Part shown: one piece after another, positions 1 through 5,423 of the stretch | Layout of the letters: the number at the start of each line of letters is the position of its first letter | How positions within the stretch are numbered: position 1 is the first letter of the stretch | Origin: Clostridiales bacterium | GTDB lineage: Bacteria; Bacillota; Clostridia; Oscillospirales; Oscillospiraceae | Assembly: GCA_021203685.1 (NCBI GenBank) | Contig: JAJQAS010000156.1 | Coordinates: 1-5,473, forward strand | Reading direction: 5' to 3' | Length of the DNA stretch: 5,473 nt | Position numbers and translations under genes: made by a program | Notes under the pieces: generated by a model | What the model saw: only the letters and a program-made list of their open reading frames with translations | The model's database searches: none | Told to the model about the DNA's origin: nothing

Positions 1-2
1 TC

Positions 3-290
3 ATCCTGGACACCGTCACCGGCTACCGGGTGGACAAGTACGCCATCCATGTGGAGAACGAGAGCGGCGACATCGGCGTCTACCGGCTCTACGGCACCCA
101 GGCCGTGTGGGTCTCGGTGGAGATCCTCTGGGAGGGCGAGGACTACTATCTCATCGATGAGCCAACCGAATACGACGAGGAGGGCAACGCCGTGGCCACC
201 ACCCAGCTGGAGGACGCCAAGGGCCTCCGGGACGGGGCGGAGATCATTGTCAAGGGCCGGAACCTCTACGATGGCAAAGTCATCGAATAA
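3..290 (+). CDS. C-terminal fragment of a HlyD-family (membrane-fusion/adaptor-like) protein, 5' end outside window
   Basis: The frame is open from the left edge (first full codon at base 3) to TAA at 288-290 and gives about 95 residues. The GTG at 30 is internal, with no ribosome binding site, so the gene starts upstream of the window. Visible features are a V-D-K-Y-A-I-H-V strand, then G-V-Y-R-L-Y-G-T, then V-E-I-L-W-E-G-E-D-Y-Y-L-I, a variable acidic stretch, and a terminal L-R-D-G-A-E-I-I-V-K-G-R-N-L-Y-D-G-K-V-I-E. This beta-rich order ending in 'Lr.gd.Ii..g..LydGk.i' resembles the membrane-proximal C-terminus of HlyD/RND-type adaptors of Clostridia, which I recall being annotated next to yggS and sepF. 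Such proteins are usually membrane-anchored and link a transporter to the outside, but the N-terminal anchor, hairpin and lipoyl regions are not visible, so the function is inferred from the tail alone. The next gene is 176 bases away, so a shared transcript is uncertain. Confidence 0.6.
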   Translation: MLDTVTGYRVDKYAIHVENESGDIGVYRLYGTQAVWVSVEILWEGEDYYLIDEPTEYDEEGNAVATTQLEDAKGLRDGAEIIVKGRNLYDGKVIE

Positions 291-297
291 AAAATGA

Positions 298-325
298 GCA
301 ATTAGCAATGTGCAATGTGCAATTC
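298..325. repeat. Four tandem heptamers of the form GCAATNN
   Basis: Four consecutive 7-base units can be read directly: GCAATTA (298-304), GCAATGT (305-311), GCAATGT (312-318) and GCAATTC (319-325). They begin seven bases after the stop codon of the upstream gene, in AT-rich DNA flanked by GC-rich coding sequence. I recall similar AATTAGCAATGTGCAATG-type strings in intergenic DNA of gut Clostridia, but no database check was possible. Function is unknown; a short tandem repeat left by slippage or part of a dispersed repeat family are both possible. Confidence 0.7.
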
Positions 326-453
326 GCCCGGGAAATCCCCCGTGTTTCTTGCTTTGCGGCGGGGAAAAGCGAATTGTTTTCCACAGAGTTTCCATCTTGC
401 GTGCAAAAAAAGCGCATCGCACTTGTATCAGCACCGCCGAAACAAAGAGAAAC

Positions 454-458
454 GGAGG
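454..458 (+). promoter_or_regulatory. Ribosome binding site fixing the yggS start
   Basis: GGAGG lies 8 bases before the ATG at 467. The same frame is open further upstream to an ATG at 308, but that ATG lies in the heptamer repeat and has no Shine-Dalgarno sequence. This site therefore selects 467 as the start. Confidence 0.85.
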
Positions 459-466
459 CAAGCACT

Positions 467-1177
467 ATGTCCGTAAAAACGTGTGTAGAAGCCGTCCAGG
501 CCCGCATCCGCGCCGCGGCTCTGGCCGCAGGCCGGGACCCGGCGGAAATTACGCTGGTGGCGGCCACCAAGGTCCAGACCAGCGACACCATCCGGGAGGC
601 CATCGGGGCCGGGATCACCTGCTGCGGCGAAAACCGGGTGCAGGAATTCAACGCCCACTGGAAGGACGGGGCCTATGAGGGGGCGGAGGTCCACTTCATC
701 GGCCACTTGCAGAAAAACAAGGTGAAATATCTGGTGGGCAAGGTCTCCCTCATCGAGTCCATCGACAGCGAAGGGCTGATGACCGCCGTCAGCGACCGGG
801 CGGTGAAGACCGGCGTGGTGCAGGATATCCTCATCGAGGTGAACATCGGCGGCGAGGCCAGCAAGTCCGGCGCGGCCCCGGCGGAGGTGGAAAATTTACT
901 CCGCCTGGCGGCGGAATTGCCCGGCGTCCGGGCCAGAGGGCTGATGTCCATTCCCCCCGTGGCGGAGCAGCCCGGAGAAAATCAGCAGTATTTCCGGGAA
1001 ATGTATCAGCTTTTTGTTGACATGAGGGAGAAAATGGCCGATAATGGAGAGTGTATGGACATCCTTTCGATGGGCATGAGCGGCGACTTTGAGGACGCCA
1101 TCGCTCAGGGCGCCACCCAGGTGCGGGTCGGCACCGCCCTGTTCGGGCAGCGGCCCCCCATGCGGGCCAACGGATAA
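467..1177 (+). CDS. yggS: YggS/YlmE-family pyridoxal-phosphate-binding homeostasis protein
   Basis: This is a 236-residue protein, the usual size for the YggS/PROSC (PLPBP) family: cytosolic single-domain PLP-binding proteins with an alanine-racemase-like TIM barrel fold. They have no established enzyme activity and buffer or deliver vitamin B6 cofactor. Visible family motifs are the L-V-A-A-T-K strand with the predicted PLP Schiff-base lysine K35, GENRVQE at 54-60, H-F-I-G-H-L-Q-x-N-K at 76-85, SIDS at 98-101, V-N-I-G-G-E-x-S-K-S-G at 125-135, GLM at 158-160, the phosphate-binding S-M-G-M-S-G-D-F-E at 201-209, and VRVGTALFG at 219-227. All key positions look intact. The ATG at 467 is chosen for its GGAGG and because it gives the normal N-terminus; the 53 codons upstream resemble no part of the family. 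sepF follows after 74 bases, the same neighbour as ylmE has in Bacillus, so co-transcription with the division genes is likely. Confidence 0.95.
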   Translation: MSVKTCVEAVQARIRAAALAAGRDPAEITLVAATKVQTSDTIREAIGAGITCCGENRVQEFNAHWKDGAYEGAEVHFIGHLQKNKVKYLVGKVSLIESIDSEGLMTAVSDRAVKTGVVQDILIEVNIGGEASKSGAAPAEVENLLRLAAELPGVRARGLMSIPPVAEQPGENQQYFREMYQLFVDMREKMADNGECMDILSMGMSGDFEDAIAQGATQVRVGTALFGQRPPMRANG

Positions 1178-1251
1178 GGGATGTCTCACCCTGCCACACC
1201 ATTTCCCCCCAGCCTGCCGTTGGGGTCAAACCGCAAGGAGGAACCTGTCAT

Positions 1252-1758
1252 ATGGGTATTATGGATGAACTGAAACGTCTGGCCCGCCCCTACGAGGACG
1301 AGGACGAATACGAGGAAGAAACCGAAACCAACACCACTCCCATCTCCCAGGAGCGCAGCCGCAGCAAGCCCTCTGACGCGGAGTACTCTTCCGTCAGCGC
1401 CGGCCAGCCCGCCCGGGCCGCCGCCTCCGGCGAGGACCGGGGCAGAAAGGTGGTCAACATCCACACCACCACCCAGCTGCAGGTGATTTTGGTGCGGCCC
1501 AAGGTGTTTGACGACGCCTCCGAGATCGCCGACCACCTGCGGGACAAGCGCACGGTGGTGATGAACCTGGAGGACGCCGATGAGAAAACTGCCCGCCGCC
1601 TGGTGGACTTCCTCTCCGGTGTGGCTTACGCCCAGGAGGGGAAAATCAAAAAGGTGGCCATCGCCACCTATATCATCACGCCCTACAACGTGGACATCAT
1701 TGGCGACAAAGATATCCTCGATGAGCTGGAGAGCAGCGGCGCCTACTCCTTCCAGTGA
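1252..1758 (+). CDS. sepF: Cell division protein SepF (YlmF), FtsZ membrane anchor
   Basis: This 168-residue protein matches SepF, which binds the FtsZ C-terminal tail, polymerises into rings and ties the Z-ring to the inner face of the membrane. The N-terminus M-G-I-M-D-E-L-K-R-L is the family's short amphipathic membrane-binding helix. Residues about 14-65 form a flexible linker with a very acidic start (E/D-rich 15-25) and a Ser/Ala/Arg-rich remainder. Residues about 66-152 are the globular SepF (DUF552) domain, with V-V-N-I-H at 67-71, V-V-M-N-L-E-D at 102-108, A-R-R-L-V-D-F-L-S-G at 114-123, the turn Y-A-Q-E-G at 126-130, and T-P-Y-N-V-D-I at 143-149. The length is slightly above the roughly 150 residues of the Bacillus protein, the excess being in the linker and C-terminus. 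The start has AAGGAGG at 1235-1241, 10 bases upstream; the ATG at 1261 would remove the conserved M-G-I. divIVA starts 41 bases after the stop. Confidence 0.96.
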   Translation: MGIMDELKRLARPYEDEDEYEEETETNTTPISQERSRSKPSDAEYSSVSAGQPARAAASGEDRGRKVVNIHTTTQLQVILVRPKVFDDASEIADHLRDKRTVVMNLEDADEKTARRLVDFLSGVAYAQEGKIKKVAIATYIITPYNVDIIGDKDILDELESSGAYSFQ

Positions 1759-1781
1759 GCGCCCGGAGTGCAGATAAACAA

Positions 1782-1789
1782 GGGGAGGG
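1782..1789 (+). promoter_or_regulatory. Ribosome binding site of divIVA
   Basis: The purine run GGGGAGGG lies 10 bases before ATG 1800 and 13 bases before the adjacent in-frame ATG 1803. Spacing favours 1800, but the two starts differ by one methionine, so either or both may be used. Confidence 0.7.
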
Positions 1790-1799
1790 AACCTGAACT

Positions 1800-2516
1800 A
1801 TGATGACACCCAACGACGTGGCGCAGCATCGCTTTGCCACCGCCCGCTTCAACGGCTACAGCACCGCCGATGTGGACGAATTTTTGGACCAGCTGACGGC
1901 GGATTACACCGCCCTGTATAAGGAAAACGCCGTCCTCAAGAGCAAAATGAAGGTCCTGGTGGACAAGATCGGCGAATACCGGGCCACAGAGGACGATATG
2001 CGCCAGACCCTGCTGACCGCCCGGCGGAACGCCGAGGGCATCATCGCCCAGGCCCAGGAGGAGCGTCAGGCAATGCTGCGGGACGCGGAGAACGAAGTCG
2101 CCGGACGCCGCCAGGAGCTGCGCCAGGAGATCTGCAACTCCGAAGCCCAGCTGGCCGCCGCCCGGCAGTCTACGGTGGACTTCGTCAGCGGAATGCGGGC
2201 GCTGGTGGCCCAGCAGCAGGACTTCCTGGCAAAGGAAGCGGCGTTCCTGGACCGGCTGGATGAGATCAAAGCCGCCGAAGCGCCGGAGGAGACCGCTCCC
2301 CCGGCGGAGGAGACCGACGAAGCGGAGGACACCTTGAAAAGCCTGCTCTCCGACGAGGCGCTGGCCAGCGAAATGGCCGCCGCCGAAGCGGCGGCGGAGC
2401 AGTCGCCGGAGACCGCCTACGCCCAGGAGGTTCCCAACCTGGACGGCATAGACGAAGAACCCACCCGTGTCATGGACCTGAGCAGCATGAGCGCAGACCA
2501 GGACTATCAGGTATAA
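1800..2516 (+). CDS. divIVA: DivIVA-domain septum/pole-targeting protein
   Basis: This 238-residue protein begins M-M-T-P-N-D-V, then R-F-A-T-A-R-F-N-G-Y and S-T-A-D-V-D-E-F-L-D-Q-L, the hallmark DivIVA N-terminal lipid-binding domain (about 1-60) that recognises negatively curved membrane at septa and poles. Residues about 33-155 are heptad-like and rich in K/E/R/Q/A, as expected of the parallel coiled coil that drives tetramerisation. After about 158 the chain becomes low-complexity and acidic (P-E-E-T, P-A-E-E-T, A-A-A-E-A-A-A-E), ending with N-L-D-G-I-D-E-E-P-T-R-V-M-D-L near 213-227. It is longer than the 164-residue Bacillus protein because of this tail. Its membrane-binding loop is one residue longer than in Bacillus and carries R16-F17 rather than F17-R18. 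The place between sepF and ileS matches the usual divIVA locus. The N-terminal assignment is firm; the partners recruited by the tail are unknown. Confidence 0.94.
   Translation: MMTPNDVAQHRFATARFNGYSTADVDEFLDQLTADYTALYKENAVLKSKMKVLVDKIGEYRATEDDMRQTLLTARRNAEGIIAQAQEERQAMLRDAENEVAGRRQELRQEICNSEAQLAAARQSTVDFVSGMRALVAQQQDFLAKEAAFLDRLDEIKAAEAPEETAPPAEETDEAEDTLKSLLSDEALASEMAAAEAAAEQSPETAYAQEVPNLDGIDEEPTRVMDLSSMSADQDYQV
2284..2316 (+). repeat. 12-bp direct repeat, 21-bp period, inside the divIVA tail
   Basis: CGGAGGAGACCG occurs at 2284-2295 and again at 2305-2316, exactly seven codons apart. The units encode P-E-E-T and A-E-E-T. This suggests that the acidic linker of DivIVA grew by in-frame duplication. 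It is a local coding repeat, not a separate genetic element. Confidence 0.6.
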
Positions 2517-2548
2517 CACAAAAAAAGACCCCACAGACCCACACGACC

Positions 2549-2574
2549 CCGAACGCCGCAGAAGCGGCGTTCGG
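2549..2574 (+). terminator. Strong hairpin between divIVA and ileS: possible terminator or attenuator
   Basis: CCGAACGCCGC (2549-2559) pairs perfectly with GCGGCGTTCGG (2564-2574) around an AGAA tetraloop, an 11-bp GC-rich stem 32 bases after the divIVA stop. The following bases, TTCAGATTGTCT, contain U residues but no true U-run, so termination is probably partial at best; it could instead be a processing or stability element. Read on the minus strand, the nearest T-run lies some 20 bases beyond the stem, which does not make a good minus-strand terminator. Confidence 0.5.
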
Positions 2575-2604
2575 TTCAGATTGTCTAACACAGGCACTTA
2601 TGCA

Positions 2605-2611
2605 AGAGGAG
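2605..2611 (+). promoter_or_regulatory. Ribosome binding site of ileS
   Basis: AGAGGAG ends 10 bases before the ATG at 2622. It fixes the start, which also gives the expected M-P-D-Y-N-K-T N-terminus leading into the conserved L-P-K-T-x-F-P-M-R. Confidence 0.8.
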
Positions 2612-2621
2612 ATAGAAGTCA

Positions 2622-5393
2622 ATGCCCGATTATAACAAAACCATCCATCTGCCCAAGACCTCCTTCCCCATGCGGGCGGCCCTGGCCAAGCGGGAGCCGG
2701 CCATGCTGGAGGAGATGTACCGCAAGGACGTGTACAACAAGCTGATGAAGAAAAACGAGGGAAAGCCCCTCTACGTCCTCCACGACGGCCCTCCCTACGC
2801 CAACGGCGAAATTCACATCGGCCACGCCCTGAACAAGATCTTGAAGGACTTCATCGTCCGCTATAAGAACATGGCCGGGTTCCAGGCCCCCTATATCCCC
2901 GGCTGGGACACCCACGGTATGCCCATCGAGACCGCCATCCAGAAGCAGGGCGTCAAGCGCAGCGAGATGCCCGTGCCGGAGTTCCGGGACAAGTGCCGGG
3001 CCTTCACCCTGGAGCAGGTGGACAAGCAGCGGGAAGGCTTCAAGCGGCTGGGTGTCATCGGCGACTGGGACCACCCCTATCTCACTCTGACCCCGGACTT
3101 CGAGGCCAAGCAGGTGAAGGTGTTCGGCGCGATGGCCGAGAAGGGCCTCATCTACCAGGGCCTCAAGCCCACCTACTGGTGCCCCACCTGCGAGACCGCC
3201 CTGGCCGAGGCCGAGGTGGAATACGCCGAGGACCCCGTCACCACCATCTACGTCAAGTTCCAGGTCCATGACGACAAGGGCAAGCTGGCCCAGTACGGCG
3301 ACCTGAGCAAGATGTATTTCGTCATCTGGACCACCACCACCTGGACGCTCCCCGGCAACATGGCCATCTGCCTGAACGCCCAGCTGAAATACTCCCTGAT
3401 GAAGGTGGCCTCCGGCGACATCCTCATCATCGCCACCGACCTGGTGGACAACGTGATGAGCGAGTGCGGCATCGCCGAATACGAGACCGTGGCCACCCTC
3501 TTTGGCGACGAGTTTGAATATATGACCGCCTACCACCCCTTCATGAACTGGGACTCCCTGCTCATCCTGGGCGACCACGTCACCCTGGACGCCGGTTCCG
3601 GCTGCGTCCACACCGCGCCTTCCTTCGGCCTGGACGACTTCTATGTCTGCCAGCGGTACCCGGAGATCCCCACCGACATCACCATGGAGGTCTCCGTGGA
3701 CGCCAAGGGCTACCTGAACGAGTTCGCCGGTCCCTACAAGGGCATCCACGTCCAGAAGGCCCACCCCATCATCTACAAAGACCTGGTGGAGAGCGGCGCG
3801 CTGCTGTCCAGCAAGGACATCACCCACAGCTATCCCCATTGCTGGCGCTGCAAGCAGCCCGTCATCTTCCGGGCCACCCAGCAGTGGTTCGCCAGCGTGG
3901 ACGCCATCAAGGACGAGGCCGTCAAAGCCTGCGACGACATCTACTGGAAGCCCGAGTGGGGCCAGGAGCGGATGATCTCCATGATCCGGGAGCGTTCCGA
4001 CTGGTGCATCTCCCGCCAGCGCACCTGGGGCGTGCCCATCCCCATGTTCTTCTGCCAGGACTGCGGCAAGCCCTACTGCACCCTGGACTCCATCGACAAG
4101 GTGGCCGGTATCTTCGCCAAAGACGGCTCCAACGCCTGGTGGGCGCTGGACGTGGCCGAGCTGATGCCCGAGGGCGCCAAGTGTGACTGCGGCTGTACCA
4201 GCTTCCGCAAGGAGAAGGACATTCTGGACGTGTGGTTCGACTCCGGCTCCACCTGGTCCGCCGTCAGCGACACCCGGCCCGAGTTGTGCTACCCCGCCGA
4301 CCTGTACCTGGAGGGCGGCGACCAGTATCGCGGCTGGTTCCAGTCCTCCATGCTGACCTCCATCGCCGTCAACGGCGTGGCCCCCTACAAGGAGATCATC
4401 ACCCACGGCTGGACCGTGGACGGCCACGGCCGGGTCATGCACAAGAGCCTGGGCAACGCCATCAGCCCCCAGGACACCATCAAGCAGTACGGCGCGGACA
4501 TCTTCCGCCTGTGGGTGTCCTCCGCCGACTACACCCAGGATATGCGCCTGTCCAAGGAGATCTTGAAGCAGCTGGCCGACGCCTACCTGAAGCTCCGCAA
4601 CACCTGCCGCTATATGCTGGGCAACCTGAACGGTTTCGACCCCAACGGCGATATGGTGGCCGTGGAGGACATGCTGGAGCTGGACCGCTGGGCCGTGGCT
4701 GCCCTGAACACCCTGGTGGGCAAGGTCCGGGACGCCTACGACAGCTACGACTTCCACACCGTCTACCGGCTGGTGTATAACTTCTGCGTGGTGGAGATGT
4801 CCAACTTCTATCTGGACATCATCAAAGACCGCCTCTACTGCGAGGCGGAGGATTCCAAAGAACGCCGCAGCGCCCAGTCCGCCATGTACCTGATTTTGAA
4901 CGCGCTGGTGCGCATCCTGACCCCCATCCTGGCCTTCACCTCCGAGGAGGTCTGGCAGGCCATGCCCCACCGGGACGGGGACGACACCGAGGCGGCGCTG
5001 TTCAACGACATGCCCGCCGCTGACCCCGCCTGGGCGCTGACCGAGGAGCAGGAGACCCGCTGGGCCAATCTGCTGGCCTTCAAGGCCGAGGTCAACCAGG
5101 CTCTGGAGCAGGCCCGCACCGCCAAGGTGTGCAAAAAGTCCACCGACGCCAAGCTGACCCTGGTGCTGGACGAGGAGGGCTGGGCCGCCTACGAGACCAT
5201 CCAGGACATGAACCTGGCCGACCTGTTCATCGTTTCCGAGGTGGCTGTGGAGAAGGGCGATGAGCGCAACATCCAGGTGGAAGTCCACACCGCCCCCAAG
5301 TGCCCCCGCTGCTGGCTGCACAACGCCGCCATCACCGAGGAGGGCGGGCTTTGCCCCCGGTGCGCCAACGCCGTCAAGGGGCTGGAGCTGTAA
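2622..5393 (+). CDS. ileS: Isoleucyl-tRNA synthetase (type 1, bacterial)
   Basis: This cytosolic class I synthetase of 923 residues charges tRNA-Ile with isoleucine using ATP and edits mischarged valine; the length is close to the Bacillus (about 920) and E. coli (938) enzymes. The HIGH motif is intact at H65-I-G-H68, followed by G-W-D-T-H-G-M-P-I-E at 94-103. The CP1 editing domain spans roughly 200-400, with W-T-T-T-T-W-T-L-P-G-N at 236-246 and G-S-G-C-V-H-T-A-P at 325-333; D339 aligns by motif with the editing aspartate (E. coli D342). The second catalytic half has D-V-W-F-D-S-G-S at 536-543, D-Q-Y-R-G-W-F at 567-573 and a KMSKS-equivalent loop reading V605-M-H-K-S609, which is non-canonical. 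The anticodon-binding helical domain covers about 685-840 (V-E-M-S-N-F-Y-L-D at 724-732). C894/C897 and C911/C914 form the C-terminal zinc knuckle that marks type 1 enzymes. It lies 105 bases after divIVA and is complete, with a TAA stop. Confidence 0.98.
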   Translation: MPDYNKTIHLPKTSFPMRAALAKREPAMLEEMYRKDVYNKLMKKNEGKPLYVLHDGPPYANGEIHIGHALNKILKDFIVRYKNMAGFQAPYIPGWDTHGMPIETAIQKQGVKRSEMPVPEFRDKCRAFTLEQVDKQREGFKRLGVIGDWDHPYLTLTPDFEAKQVKVFGAMAEKGLIYQGLKPTYWCPTCETALAEAEVEYAEDPVTTIYVKFQVHDDKGKLAQYGDLSKMYFVIWTTTTWTLPGNMAICLNAQLKYSLMKVASGDILIIATDLVDNVMSECGIAEYETVATLFGDEFEYMTAYHPFMNWDSLLILGDHVTLDAGSGCVHTAPSFGLDDFYVCQRYPEIPTDITMEVSVDAKGYLNEFAGPYKGIHVQKAHPIIYKDLVESGALLSSKDITHSYPHCWRCKQPVIFRATQQWFASVDAIKDEAVKACDDIYWKPEWGQERMISMIRERSDWCISRQRTWGVPIPMFFCQDCGKPYCTLDSIDKVAGIFAKDGSNAWWALDVAELMPEGAKCDCGCTSFRKEKDILDVWFDSGSTWSAVSDTRPELCYPADLYLEGGDQYRGWFQSSMLTSIAVNGVAPYKEIITHGWTVDGHGRVMHKSLGNAISPQDTIKQYGADIFRLWVSSADYTQDMRLSKEILKQLADAYLKLRNTCRYMLGNLNGFDPNGDMVAVEDMLELDRWAVAALNTLVGKVRDAYDSYDFHTVYRLVYNFCVVEMSNFYLDIIKDRLYCEAEDSKERRSAQSAMYLILNALVRILTPILAFTSEEVWQAMPHRDGDDTEAALFNDMPAADPAWALTEEQETRWANLLAFKAEVNQALEQARTAKVCKKSTDAKLTLVLDEEGWAAYETIQDMNLADLFIVSEVAVEKGDERNIQVEVHTAPKCPRCWLHNAAITEEGGLCPRCANAVKGLEL

Positions 5394-5423
5394 TCCTACT
5401 TTTATCCTAACTTTGAGGACAAA

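Noticed and set aside
349..429. Possible promoters upstream of yggS (TTGCTT at 349, TTGCGT at 397)
   Set aside because: No -10 hexamer at suitable spacing matches TATAAT at more than about half its positions, so no promoter is called, although one in this spacer is plausible.
1207..1225. CCCCA/TGGGG inverted repeat between yggS and sepF
   Set aside because: It is only 5 bp with a 9-base loop and no U-tract, too weak to call a terminator; it may arise by chance in GC-rich spacer.
1743..2597. 284-codon minus-strand open frame over divIVA
   Set aside because: It is an antisense shadow of a GC-rich gene. The low-complexity Leu/Arg/Gly/Val product and the clear DivIVA on the + strand rule it out.
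2575..2603. Possible promoter after the divIVA-ileS hairpin (TTCAGA, 17 bases, TTATGC)
   Set aside because: Both hexamers match the consensus poorly; spacing alone does not support a call.
4232..4780. 182-codon + strand open frame inside ileS
   Set aside because: It is an out-of-frame Arg/Pro/His-rich translation of ileS codons, with no ribosome binding site and no frameshift in ileS to explain it.
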